Source of the DNA: an uncultured Opitutaceae bacterium
GTDB lineage: Bacteria > Verrucomicrobiota > Verrucomicrobiia > Opitutales > Opitutaceae
Assembly: GCA_937942145.1 (NCBI GenBank)
Contig: CALDFV010000203.1
Span: forward strand, 1 to 55,021
Length of the DNA: 55,021 nt
Direction of reading: 5' to 3'
Below, in pieces: positions 36,615 to 45,573 of the stretch (position 1 is its first letter; every line of letters begins with the position of its first letter). The notes beneath the pieces are model-generated. The model made no database searches and was not told the DNA's origin. It saw only the letters and a list, made by a program, of their open reading frames with translations. Made by a program: the position numbers and the translations under genes.

Positions 36615-37337
36615 CTATCGGGTTTCCTCACCAACTACAGGAGCAATCTCGGATTCCTGGATGACCCCCGGAGGCAGTTCCATGATGCGAATGTTCCGAA
36701 AGTGAATCTCTGCACCTTCCGATTCCAGGCAGAGGTAGCCCTTTTTAATTGAGGACCCTCTCACACCGTTCACAAACTTTCCGTTAATCGAGAGCTTCAC
36801 AACGCCATCCACACAGACGACGAGATAGTGATTCCACTCTCCTTTTCCCTTGCAGCGATATTCCACAGACGAACTTCGCTTACCTCTTGGGTGATCTGGA
36901 ATCGTCGTTACTGTTCCCGCTCCGAAAAGCTCTCCACTCACATATTCTCTTACCCGATTATGGATAATCGGATAGTCATTTTCGAGCATCTGGACTTCAA
37001 CTCCACTCGGCAGTCGGTTGGCTGTGTACACTTCCCCTTCACTCCACACAAAAACGCCAGAATTGCCACCCGCCTCAAGGTGCATCCATTCGATCTCCAA
37101 TATGAAATTCTCGTATTGCCTTTCCGATCGCATCACTCCGATCGGATCACCACTACAAACCAAAATCCCATCTTTAACGGTCCAAGTATCAGGCCCTGTA
37201 TTCACATTTACCCACCCATTGAGTGTCTTTCCATCGAAGAGAGACTTAAACTCAGGAGCGGCGCTCGCCCCAGCCACTCCACCCAAAAGAAACGATAGGC
37301 AGCAAAATATCAAACTTCTCACAACAATCCCCTCCAT
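36615..37337 (-). CDS. DUF1080 3-keto-disaccharide hydrolase-like protein
   Basis: A 240-residue secreted protein: signal peptide ([22 protein letters not shown]) and a jelly-roll domain with the DUF1080 markers [61 protein letters not shown] and [19 protein letters not shown]. The family includes hydrolases of 3-keto-glycosides. Its start codon directly follows the stop of the PHP gene (TAAATG), so the two are translationally coupled. The sulfatase gene starts the operon. Confidence 0.9.
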   Translation of the reverse strand: MEGIVVRSLIFCCLSFLLGGVAGASAAPEFKSLFDGKTLNGWVNVNTGPDTWTVKDGILVCSGDPIGVMRSERQYENFILEIEWMHLEAGGNSGVFVWSEGEVYTANRLPSGVEVQMLENDYPIIHNRVREYVSGELFGAGTVTTIPDHPRGKRSSSVEYRCKGKGEWNHYLVVCVDGVVKLSINGKFVNGVRGSSIKKGYLCLESEGAEIHFRNIRIMELPPGVIQESEIAPVVGEETR

Positions 37338-38621
37338 TTAGTCAATCTTCCAACCCACTGGTTGAGTCCAAGCCTTCTTCTCAAAATCACTATATTCATC
37401 GTATTTAAAATATGGAGAGGCACTACTGTGTACAACAGCCCTAACAAAGAGTTCGTTTCCCTTTAATCGGTAGGTAGCCCGTGTTCCTTTTTTGGACATG
37501 AACGTCTTGCCAATGTTTTGGTCGAGATAGTTGGCTGTCACCGGGTGCTCAATTCCCTTCTCGTCCACCACATCAGGAACGTGCTCATGCCTCAATGACA
37601 CCTTAGACAACGACCCCTTAAACTCAATCTCATATTGAACCCCTGGCTCAGCATCCACTTCTACCGTAAAGGTTTTATCCGATGCGTTGAAATCCAGTCT
37701 CTTGAGCACAACTCCGGTGCTCGAGTAGAAATCCCCTTCCTTCATGGCTCCGGTAATTGAGTCAGCCGTCAGAGATTTGGCCCTCACCATCACCCAGGCA
37801 GTTCCGGGTCCATTGACTACTGGATTTTCCAGGTGATAGTCGTGCGTATCGTCAGTCGCCGTTCCAAAGATGGGCGGCAGTCCCTCGCTCTTAAGTCGAA
37901 TGGTGTTAGCGATGTCCCAAATTCGCTCGACCGAGGGCCGCGATCCATCACCAAGATTGAAACAGTTAGAGCTTGAGTTCATTATCTCAACACCGTCTAG
38001 AAGCGCTACATCAGCCAGTTGTTCGCCCGTAATTGAAAACTTAAAGTTAGGGTGATTCACTTGCCAGAAGACCGGCTTGCCGGTTGCATGAGAGAGCCCA
38101 TTCACCAAATGCGAGTGAATCTCCAATTCTTGTTCCACGGTGCGTTCACTCTGTCTTTCGACACTTAGAAGCTCGCTCACATTCATGGGATTCGTGTGAA
38201 CCGCTAATCCCTCCCTCGATGTGGTCATTTCGAGTCCCTCTATCATGATGAACTTACCTGGTTCTTCCAACAGGTAGCGCACCTCATTAAGCGGCAGCAA
38301 ACGAACCTCCTTAGCTCCGCCCACGACTCGCGTCTTTACATGCCCGCGACCCCAACGCTGTTCCGCCTTTTCAATCGCGACATTCGCTTGGTCCGCACGC
38401 AGGGCCTTCCATTTCTCTCCTCGCGACAAGATATTGTGGTCCGACAATACGAGGAAATCATATCCATGATTCTTATACCAATCCGCGACCATCTCTGGAA
38501 AGTCATCTCCATCAGACCAGAGGGTGTGAGTATGGGTATTCCCTTTGTACCAGTGGAGCTCATCTCCACTGCATGTAAAAATGCCAAGAGCTACACCAAC
38601 TACTACTATCGCCTTTATCAT
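37338..38621 (-). CDS. Secreted PHP-domain phosphoesterase-like protein
   Basis: A 427-residue protein with a signal peptide (MIKAIVVVGVALGIFTCSG, perhaps a lipobox Cys at about 17). The PHP metal motif is WYKGNTHTHTLWSDGD (His pairs) followed by FLVLSDHNIL, with further ligands in FWQVNHPNFKF and the late TDDTHDYH. PHP proteins hydrolyse phosphoesters with a tri-metal centre; the secreted ones near sulfatases probably act in polysaccharide or phosphate-ester breakdown, which is inference. The C-terminal about 120 residues form a beta domain. It lies between the sulfatase (60 bp upstream) and DUF1080 (adjacent). Confidence 0.85.
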   Translation of the reverse strand: MIKAIVVVGVALGIFTCSGDELHWYKGNTHTHTLWSDGDDFPEMVADWYKNHGYDFLVLSDHNILSRGEKWKALRADQANVAIEKAEQRWGRGHVKTRVVGGAKEVRLLPLNEVRYLLEEPGKFIMIEGLEMTTSREGLAVHTNPMNVSELLSVERQSERTVEQELEIHSHLVNGLSHATGKPVFWQVNHPNFKFSITGEQLADVALLDGVEIMNSSSNCFNLGDGSRPSVERIWDIANTIRLKSEGLPPIFGTATDDTHDYHLENPVVNGPGTAWVMVRAKSLTADSITGAMKEGDFYSSTGVVLKRLDFNASDKTFTVEVDAEPGVQYEIEFKGSLSKVSLRHEHVPDVVDEKGIEHPVTANYLDQNIGKTFMSKKGTRATYRLKGNELFVRAVVHSSASPYFKYDEYSDFEKKAWTQPVGWKID

Positions 38622-38681
38622 TTGGGACTATTCTAATCTATGCATTTCACAAATTCACAATTGTTCGCGAAGGTAATCGAT

Positions 38682-40562
38682 TCAATTCACTTTTCGATCC
38701 GTCCCCTCCAATTGATTCAGGGCTCTGTTTATGACTCGCACAACGTATTTCCCATTTGCATACAAATCTTCACGAGGCTCTAGCGCCTTATGCATACTGG
38801 CGACTACAGGCCGAGCCATATCGTCGATTTCATCGAGCACGATAGCGGCATGAAGGCGCTCCCATTGTTCTCCAACATTCAATTCTTTCACTAACACCGG
38901 AAGAGCATCCTTTGGCTGACCCAAACGACACAACGCCCTTGCGGCCGCGGTCCGGACAACGGATGATTCATCGTCCAAAGCCATCCGAATGGCACTCTCG
39001 GCTTTTCGCGCTGCTGGCCCAATGTTTCCCACTCCGACTGCACCCCAGTAGCGAATGGCTGCATCCGGGTCCTTTAGTCCTGTCAGAAGAGCTGGTAGCG
39101 CTTTCGGCCCATCCGAGGCCTTCACTGCAATATCGGCCAGCCTGTTGTTAAAAGTAGCGTCACTTATCTGCCTGAGGACGCCGTAACGATGTCCAATCTT
39201 CTTTTCCCGCTCAACCAGTATGGGTTCCGCGATTAATCCGGTATCCCGAGTACGCTTCACCCAGTCCAAATGGGCTTGGCGGAGCTTCTTCAAGGTCTTG
39301 GCGTGCTTTGGATCTTCCGCAATATTGTCAATCTCATGGGGATCATTCCACGTGTCATAAAGCTCTTCCACAGGTTTGCTGGGTGAGAAATAGTACTCCG
39401 CAGCGGGTGGCAATTTTCCTTCTTCATGAAGTCGCCTCAAGTCTGCCATCGTCTTGCCCTTTTCAGGCGTATTCATATATTGGTAGTAGGTTTTTAGCGG
39501 CTCATAGTTTCTTATGTACTTGAACCGCTTGTCCCTCGCCATTCGTATGATATCGTAGCGCTCGTCCATACGATCTCTTGCTCCGAATACAAATTCGCGG
39601 GGAGTTCCCAAATTTTTGCCGAGGAACGCTCTTCCCTGTACGTGGGAAGGAATTTCAATGCCAGCCAGATTAAGCACCGAAGGTCCATAGTCGATCGAGC
39701 TTACCAGTTGGTCCGTAATCTCTCCCGGCGTGCCCTGCCCCTTTTCTCGCAGAGCTTCTGGAATCCTGACAATCAAAGGAACTCTTGTACCCGAGTCATA
39801 GAGCCACCGTTTGGCTCGTGGCAACCCCACACCGTGGTCGGACCAGTACATAATGATCGTATTCTCGTACAATCCATCTTCTTTAAGTTGCCTGATTAGA
39901 TCGCCTGCCCAAGCATCCATGGCCGTAATGAGCTCGTAATTACGTTTCCAGTCTTCACGAGCATCAGGCGTTTCCGGATAGTAGGGAGGAAATGTGGTGA
40001 GCGCATCAGGATCCTGCCGCTGACTCGGGTCTAAATCCTTTGTGACATCCTGGTACTTGCTGGCACTAGCGATTCCGCTTTCGTGGCAACCTGTAAAGTT
40101 GAATACGGAGAAGAATGGCTGGTCAGGATTCTCCCGATTACGCCAATGGCCTTTTCTACTGGAGTCATCCCAGACATTCTTAGGAGTCGCAAACTGATAG
40201 TCCTCTTTACTGTTATTCGTACAATAGTACCCGGCCTTTCGCAGATAGGTGGGAAAGGGCACAACTTCCGAAGGCAGCTGGGCATGACCCCTCATGTGCT
40301 GCGTACCGAGTGTTGTCTGATACATCCCGGTTATGATCCCGCTGCGACACGGAGCGCAAACACCCGCTGTCGTAAATGCATGGGTATAGCGCATACCTTC
40401 GGACGCCAATTTGTCTAAGTTAGGAGTGATGGCGTGAGGATCGTCAAAGCATCCCAAATGGGCACTGATATCTTCACAGCTGATCCAGAGAATGTTGGGC
40501 TTTTGCGCTGCTAAGTGAGAAGCCAGCGCTAGGCTCGCAAGAAGGGTTATTAGTCTAAGCAT
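38682..40562 (-). CDS. Secreted sulfatase with C-terminal HEAT repeats
   Basis: A 626-residue type I sulfatase of the heparan N-sulfatase-like group. Signal peptide MLRLITLLASLALASHLAAQ; metal-binding NILWISCEDIS; FGly motif C69-A-P-C-R73 in GVCAPCRSGIITG. A Cys occupies the place usually taken by Ser or Ala, while the convertible first Cys and the Arg are kept. IIMYWSDHGVGLPRAKRW supplies the second metal Asp/His pair. The last about 120 residues contain two or three HEAT-like helix pairs (ALPALLTGLKDPDAAIRYWGAVGVGNIG). An FGly-generating or anSME enzyme is required elsewhere. It heads the sulfatase-PHP-DUF1080 operon. Confidence 0.92.
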   Translation of the reverse strand: MLRLITLLASLALASHLAAQKPNILWISCEDISAHLGCFDDPHAITPNLDKLASEGMRYTHAFTTAGVCAPCRSGIITGMYQTTLGTQHMRGHAQLPSEVVPFPTYLRKAGYYCTNNSKEDYQFATPKNVWDDSSRKGHWRNRENPDQPFFSVFNFTGCHESGIASASKYQDVTKDLDPSQRQDPDALTTFPPYYPETPDAREDWKRNYELITAMDAWAGDLIRQLKEDGLYENTIIMYWSDHGVGLPRAKRWLYDSGTRVPLIVRIPEALREKGQGTPGEITDQLVSSIDYGPSVLNLAGIEIPSHVQGRAFLGKNLGTPREFVFGARDRMDERYDIIRMARDKRFKYIRNYEPLKTYYQYMNTPEKGKTMADLRRLHEEGKLPPAAEYYFSPSKPVEELYDTWNDPHEIDNIAEDPKHAKTLKKLRQAHLDWVKRTRDTGLIAEPILVEREKKIGHRYGVLRQISDATFNNRLADIAVKASDGPKALPALLTGLKDPDAAIRYWGAVGVGNIGPAARKAESAIRMALDDESSVVRTAAARALCRLGQPKDALPVLVKELNVGEQWERLHAAIVLDEIDDMARPVVASMHKALEPREDLYANGKYVVRVINRALNQLEGTDRKVN

Positions 40563-40740
40563 AAGTTAAAAAGGGTTCCGGGGCTTATTTGTAAGCTGGG
40601 GTGGAATGAAGTTCAGCAGGAGTTGACTCATATTTCAAGGCGCCAATTGAGAACCTTGTCAGCGAAAATGAACCGTGTTCCGGCACAAATATTGAAAAGG
40701 ACTGACTAAACCAATGATCGCTTAAAGAAAGCGTGTGCTC

Positions 40741-42129
40741 ATGAGATCTATCTCCATTCAATCTAGGCTACGTCCCATCGGTTTAACCATGCTGACTATT
40801 GCATTAGGATTCGGTCTCTATTCCCTCGGATACCGACAAGGAGCTAAGCAAGTAGAAATGGCCCGTTCCGGAGCCGAATCTCCTTCTACAATCGCTCCAC
40901 CGAAACCAGAGGAAGCAATCTCTCATACACCTCCATCCAGGGCATCAGATCAGAATACATCCCCAGCAAACCCGCGCGAGCGATCCAATAGAGCCAGTGA
41001 GATGGCGAGCGACTTAAGGAATATCGGCTATGAGGAGGCAAAGAACGACCTCGATGCTGCTCTCTCAAAGGCGGAGTCCATGAATCCGCGAGAACAGGCA
41101 TTCTACGTCGCTGGATTATTCAAGTACATCGCCGAAAACAGCTCGCCTCGGGATGCGTTAACCATCGCAAAAGCTCAAGCCGGAACGACTCGCAGCTTCG
41201 CGTTAAAGGCTTTGGTGGCCGAATGGGCTGTGGACCCGAGTCTTCCTGAAAGCCAGCAAGAGGGGCGGCTAAGGCGAGTGCTCGGACTATCTGAAGGACG
41301 TTACGGACTGGAAGCCGAACTCGCTTCGGTCCTTGCCCGATCGTCCACCGATCCTGCGATCGACACCGCCTGGATGGAAGCCTTTTCCAGTCATCCCAGC
41401 CGAACCGAGATCGTAGCGCGACTTTCCCCCTCGATGCCCGACTTTGATCCTGCCAGAACATTAGCCATGGCCGAGGGATGGACCGATTGGGAAAAGTCCC
41501 GATTCGCAGACAGCCTGATCAACAATTGGTCGAATCAGGATCCGAAAAGCGCCTGGGATTGGTACTCCGAAAACCCGGACACCCTTCCCGTCAATGCCTC
41601 GGATCAAATTCTCAATACCTGGGCTCAAAAGAGTTCGAACGACATGATCCAATCTTTGGATACCTTCACCGATCCCGAAGACCGGCGTTTAGCAATCGAG
41701 GCGATATCGGCGTCCCTTGCGGCACAGGGGACCGACCAGGCTCTCGATTGGGTAGAAAGTCTCGACGAGATCGAGGAAAGAGACGCGGGCATGCAAGCCG
41801 TATACCAAAACACCCCAAAGGGAATCGGAGCGGTATTAAAATTGGAAAGCGGCTTTCCTAAAATCGCGGACATCATGCCCACCGGAGCGCTCGTTTCAAC
41901 CGATCTCCGAGCAGGAGATTTGATTGTACAAGCACAGGACTCCGGCAAAGACCCTCAAAATCTTTACGGCAGAAATATGCAGGACATCGTCGGACTCCTC
42001 CGAGGCACCCCAGGATCAGAAGTTGAAATACGCGTTCTGAGAGAAAATCAAGCTACCGGACAGCTCGAAGAGCATTCAGCTATCGTAGAGCGGGACTTGC
42101 TCATTCTCGAATCTTCGGGTCGCAATTAG
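40741..42129 (+). CDS. Membrane-anchored PDZ-domain protein with Ala/Trp-rich helical repeats
   Basis: A 462-residue protein anchored by one TM (IGLTMLTIALGFGLYSLGYRQG, near residues 12-33). A Pro/Ser linker is followed by helical segments resembling Verrucomicrobia repeat proteins (SWNNQDPKSAWDWYSENP-like; the actual text is INNWSNQDPKSAWDW), then a C-terminal PDZ-like domain (about 355-455; GIGAVLKLESGFPKIADIMPTGA, RAGDLIVQAQ, GLLRGTPGSEVEIRVLRE). PDZ domains of this kind bind C-terminal peptides of envelope proteins. No protease domain is present. ATG 40741 is chosen over GTG 40735. Function unknown. Confidence 0.75.
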   Translation: MRSISIQSRLRPIGLTMLTIALGFGLYSLGYRQGAKQVEMARSGAESPSTIAPPKPEEAISHTPPSRASDQNTSPANPRERSNRASEMASDLRNIGYEEAKNDLDAALSKAESMNPREQAFYVAGLFKYIAENSSPRDALTIAKAQAGTTRSFALKALVAEWAVDPSLPESQQEGRLRRVLGLSEGRYGLEAELASVLARSSTDPAIDTAWMEAFSSHPSRTEIVARLSPSMPDFDPARTLAMAEGWTDWEKSRFADSLINNWSNQDPKSAWDWYSENPDTLPVNASDQILNTWAQKSSNDMIQSLDTFTDPEDRRLAIEAISASLAAQGTDQALDWVESLDEIEERDAGMQAVYQNTPKGIGAVLKLESGFPKIADIMPTGALVSTDLRAGDLIVQAQDSGKDPQNLYGRNMQDIVGLLRGTPGSEVEIRVLRENQATGQLEEHSAIVERDLLILESSGRN

Positions 42130-42175
42130 GTTTCCTATCGACAGAACCGCTCGTGAGGTCTCTGCTGGCTATCGC

Positions 42176-42412
42176 ATGTCCTCCCTTTCGCCAACCACCA
42201 TAACGATTCAATCAGATGTGATTGAACTCTGCCAAATTCTAAAGTTCGAAGGGCTGGTTTCCAGCGGCGGCGAAGCCAAACAGGTCATCGTAAACGAGCT
42301 AGTCAAAGTGAACGGGGAGACCGAAACGCGGAAACGTCGAAAGATCTCCCATGGCGACACGATCGAATATCAAGGAAGCTCCTATTTGGTCGCTGGGCCA
42401 ACCGCCTCATAG
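42176..42412 (+). CDS. Small S4 RNA-binding protein (YbcJ-like)
   Basis: A 78-residue stand-alone S4 domain: VIELCQILKFEGLVSSGGEAKQVI, VNGETETRKRRKISHGDTIEY. It lacks any catalytic domain. YbcJ/YaaA-like S4 proteins bind structured RNA, probably in ribosome biogenesis. It lies 46 bp after the PDZ gene and 80 bp before thyA in the same direction. Confidence 0.88.
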   Translation: MSSLSPTTITIQSDVIELCQILKFEGLVSSGGEAKQVIVNELVKVNGETETRKRRKISHGDTIEYQGSSYLVAGPTAS

Positions 42413-42492
42413 AAGCTGCCACACAAATTTCAGCGATGGATCGAATTTTCATCGACGCTAAGAGCTAGAGCATAAACAATTTTGAACTATTC

Positions 42493-43293
42493 ATGAAGCA
42501 ATACCTCGACCTGCTGCAACACGTCCTCGACAACGGGCACTATCGCGACGATCGGACCGGAACTGGAACTTACTCCGTTTTTGGGGCTCAATCTCGATTT
42601 GATCTGCGGAAAGGATTTCCCTGCCTAACCACCAAGAAACTTCACCTGCGTTCAATCATCCATGAACTGCTCTGGTTTCTCAACGGTGACACTAACATTA
42701 AGTATCTCAACGACAACCGGGTTACCATTTGGGATGAGTGGGCCGATGAGAATGGAAACTTGGGACGGGTCTACGGGGCCCAATGGACCGACTGGAAGAC
42801 ACCCGAAGGGGGCAGCATCAACCAGATCGAACAGGTCATAGACCAGATAAAGACCAATCCCACAAGCCGACGACTCATGGTCAGCGCATGGAATCCTGGC
42901 GAACTTCATTTGATGGCCCTCCCTCCCTGCCACAGCCTATTTCAATTCTATGTTGATACGGAACGGGGCGAACTGTCCTGCCAGCTCTACCAAAGGAGTG
43001 CCGACCTTTTTCTGGGAGTTCCTTTCAATATCGCTAGCTACGCGCTACTGACTCTTATGGTCGCCCAAGCTTGTGATTTGAAAGCGGGAGAGTTCGTACA
43101 TACATTCGGAGACCTCCACCTATATAAGAATCATCTGGATCAAGCCAAGCTCCAGCTTGAACGCGATCCCAGGGAACTGCCCACCATGCGTATCAACCCG
43201 GATATCAAGAATATCGGGGACTTCACTTTCGACGACTTCGAATTGGTAGACTACGATCCCTATCCCAGTATCAAGGCGCCGATTTCCGTTTAA
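42493..43293 (+). CDS. thyA: Thymidylate synthase
   Basis: A 266-residue enzyme methylating dUMP to dTMP with methylenetetrahydrofolate. Start [26 protein letters not shown], active-site Cys in [12 protein letters not shown], dUMP-binding [17 protein letters not shown] and the C-terminal [14 protein letters not shown] are all present. Length matches the E. coli enzyme. It is followed 22 bp later by folA, the usual partner that regenerates tetrahydrofolate. Confidence 0.98.
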   Translation: MKQYLDLLQHVLDNGHYRDDRTGTGTYSVFGAQSRFDLRKGFPCLTTKKLHLRSIIHELLWFLNGDTNIKYLNDNRVTIWDEWADENGNLGRVYGAQWTDWKTPEGGSINQIEQVIDQIKTNPTSRRLMVSAWNPGELHLMALPPCHSLFQFYVDTERGELSCQLYQRSADLFLGVPFNIASYALLTLMVAQACDLKAGEFVHTFGDLHLYKNHLDQAKLQLERDPRELPTMRINPDIKNIGDFTFDDFELVDYDPYPSIKAPISV

Positions 43294-43315
43294 GACCTAG
43301 GTTCGACTGATATCC

Positions 43316-43789
43316 ATGTCTCAGAGCCAAACTTGGAGAGCGATTGCCGCGATGAGCCAGAACCGAGTCATCGGAAACGGTAGCGAAATCCCATGGCGAA
43401 TTCCGGAAGACTTTAAGTGGTTCAAGGAAACCACCATGGGAGGCGTCCTTGTCATGGGGCGTAAGACTTGGGACAGCATCGGCCGACCGCTCCCTGGCCG
43501 TAAGACCGCGGTTGTTAGCCGATCTCAGCCCAGTTTACCCGACGGCGTAGACCTTCTTGATAGTCTTGAAGCAATTGACGAAAGAGGCTACACGGACCCC
43601 ATCTGGATTTGCGGGGGTGCTGAGATCTACCGACAAGCGCTATCCCGTTGCCAAGAACTGTACCTGACCCTCGTCAAGCGAGAGGTCGAAGGTGATGCTT
43701 TCTTCCCGGATTTCGAAGACGAATTCCAACTCGATTCCGTAATCAGAGACGAATCCGAATTCCAAATACGAAAGTATCTGCGGAAATAA
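43316..43789 (+). CDS. folA: Dihydrofolate reductase
   Basis: A 157-residue NADPH-dependent reductase: IAAMSQNRVIGNGSEIPWRIPEDFKWFKETTMG (active-site Asp/Glu region), VLVMGRKTWDSIGRPLPGRKTAVVSR and WICGGAEIYRQAL (cofactor glycines), YLTLVKREVEGDAFFP. It is in an operon with thyA. A hairpin-rich region starts 6 bp after its stop codon; no T-run terminator is present. Confidence 0.96.
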   Translation: MSQSQTWRAIAAMSQNRVIGNGSEIPWRIPEDFKWFKETTMGGVLVMGRKTWDSIGRPLPGRKTAVVSRSQPSLPDGVDLLDSLEAIDERGYTDPIWICGGAEIYRQALSRCQELYLTLVKREVEGDAFFPDFEDEFQLDSVIRDESEFQIRKYLRK

Positions 43790-43794
43790 GGGGC

Positions 43795-43968
43795 CTCGCA
43801 GACGCGAGACCAAAAGCTGGTATTAACATCGCTTCGCTAGTTACTCCGACGGAGCAAATAGGTCGCCCCTTGGGCCAATAGGTTTAACTGACAACACCTA
43901 TTTCCGCCATGCGGAAACCCATTAAACTCGCAACGCGAGGACACTAGGCCGGCAGGCCGATGTTAACA
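43795..43968. repeat. Array of short hairpins with terminal inverted repeats (REP/MITE-like)
   Basis: Six or more perfect hairpins follow one another: CTCGC/GCGAG (43795-43808), CTCC/GGAG (43844-43854), GCCC/GGGC (43865-43875), AATAGGT/ACCTATT (43877-43902), TTTCCGC/GCGGAAA (43901-43917), CTCGC/GCGAG (43927-43939), GGCC/GGCC (43947-43958). TTAACATCG (43823-43831) and CGATGTTAA (43958-43966) are inverted repeats enclosing most of them, suggesting an element of about 145 bp. No gene is supported in 43790-44061. Confidence 0.55.
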
Positions 43969-44061
43969 TGCCTTAGCGAATGCAGAATGATTCTTGGTGA
44001 ATACACTCTCCAAGCTCACGCCACAGGGCTATCCCGCACGGAAATAAATCCAACCGCTAAT

Positions 44062-45516
44062 TCAAAACTCCTCGTTTTTTGTTTCCAACAAAGCTCGCAT
44101 GCGCTTGAGCGTATTCGAATGTTGTTCCATTCCCGCCAGATTCGTGAACTCCTTTGGATCCGTCTCGTGATCGTAAAGCTCCTCCCCTTCCTCGCCCCAG
44201 CGATTGTAGCGATAGCGATCCGTGCGGATAGATTCTCCGGAACTTCGAGTAACCGTATACGCCATTTTCTTCTCACCTTTAGAATCTGGGTTATCCAGCA
44301 GGGTTCGAAGGCTGATCCCATCCAAATTAGCGGGAGCCTTATCGTTTAATCCCGTCAGATCCAAGAGAGTTGGATAAAGGTCAACCAACTCAACCAGACC
44401 TTGGGCTTTCTTCCCAGCGGACTTCTCAAAACCAGGGGCGGAGATCAGGAGAGGCACGCGGGCGCTTTCTTCAAACAGGCTCAATTTCTGCCACATGGTG
44501 TGTTCGCCCAAATTGTATCCATGATCCGAGGTGAAAATTACGATAGTATTTTCACGCTGACCCAATCGATCTAATGCATCGAGCAGCCTTCCCACTTGCT
44601 GATCCATATAGGTAACACTCGCGTAGTAGGCGGCAATCGATTGTTTCTGCTGTTTCTCAGTCAGCCAATAACGCCCCTCATTAGCCATGGCGGCTGCAGG
44701 TTCCGGCAGATCGTCCAAGTCACCTTCCGGGACATACGGCAGCGGGATACTATCCTCATCGTAAAGATCGAACATCGACTTCGGCGCGACTAACGGTACG
44801 TGCGGGCGCACAAATCCAACTGCGAGAAAGAAGGGCTCTTCAGGGCGAATGAACTTAGAGAATTCTCCTCCACGCGCCCGGCTATCTAGAATCGCAATCG
44901 CTTGTGTCGCGGTGAGCGCATCCGCTTGAGTTTCGATTTCGTCATCCGGAACGATGATTCGAGCAAAATTCGATCCGTAGTGGGTTCTTCTGGGCGAAAG
45001 CAATTCAAGGACTCCGGGACTAGCCGTTTCAGGCGCCATTACGTCGATCGCTCGATCCCATGAATCTGGATCATCTCCCCCTGGCTCACCCGCTTCAATA
45101 CCTCCGGGAACACCCATGTGATAGATCTTTGAAACTCGCAAAGACACATATCCATTTCGCCGTAAGAGGCCCCCAATACTGGGATGATCCGCCAGTTTCG
45201 GATTCATCGCTCGATAGCTGCCGAGCGTGTAGCTATTGCCCATCATTCCATTACGCTTGGGATAAAGCCCACTCATAAAGGAAGCTCTAGACGCCCCGCA
45301 AACCGGATACTGACAGTAGGCCCGATCGAACTGAACGCCTTCACTTGCGAGCCGATCCAAATTGGGCGTTTGGCAAATCTCGTTCCCGTAAGACCCCAAA
45401 CAGGCGGTCAGGTCGTCGCTAACGATAAAAAGGATATTGGGCTTGGAGGCCGAGAGTGATCCACCCCAATCGAAGACGAACGAGGCAAAGAGGGTTAGAA
45501 TTGAAAAGCGAAGCAT
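44062..45516 (-). CDS. Secreted sulfatase, iduronate-2-sulfatase-like
   Basis: A 484-residue type I sulfatase. Signal peptide MLRFSILTLFASFVFDWGGSLSA; metal site KPNILFIVSDDLTACLGSYG; FGly motif C73-G-A-S-R77 in QYPVCGASRASFMSG. FLAVGFVRPHVPLVAPKSMFDLYD and the late IVIFTSDHGYNLGEHTMWQK (second metal Asp/His) are typical of the IDS group. Likely substrate is a sulfated uronate or fucose residue; this is inference. It is followed on the same strand by no gene, and preceded 57 bp upstream by another sulfatase. Confidence 0.93.
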   Translation of the reverse strand: MLRFSILTLFASFVFDWGGSLSASKPNILFIVSDDLTACLGSYGNEICQTPNLDRLASEGVQFDRAYCQYPVCGASRASFMSGLYPKRNGMMGNSYTLGSYRAMNPKLADHPSIGGLLRRNGYVSLRVSKIYHMGVPGGIEAGEPGGDDPDSWDRAIDVMAPETASPGVLELLSPRRTHYGSNFARIIVPDDEIETQADALTATQAIAILDSRARGGEFSKFIRPEEPFFLAVGFVRPHVPLVAPKSMFDLYDEDSIPLPYVPEGDLDDLPEPAAAMANEGRYWLTEKQQKQSIAAYYASVTYMDQQVGRLLDALDRLGQRENTIVIFTSDHGYNLGEHTMWQKLSLFEESARVPLLISAPGFEKSAGKKAQGLVELVDLYPTLLDLTGLNDKAPANLDGISLRTLLDNPDSKGEKKMAYTVTRSSGESIRTDRYRYNRWGEEGEELYDHETDPKEFTNLAGMEQHSNTLKRMRALLETKNEEF

Positions 45517-45573
45517 GAGGGGTATAAGAACATGAGACCCAGCTCGCAGCGATCAAAAACTACCCGAATGGCT

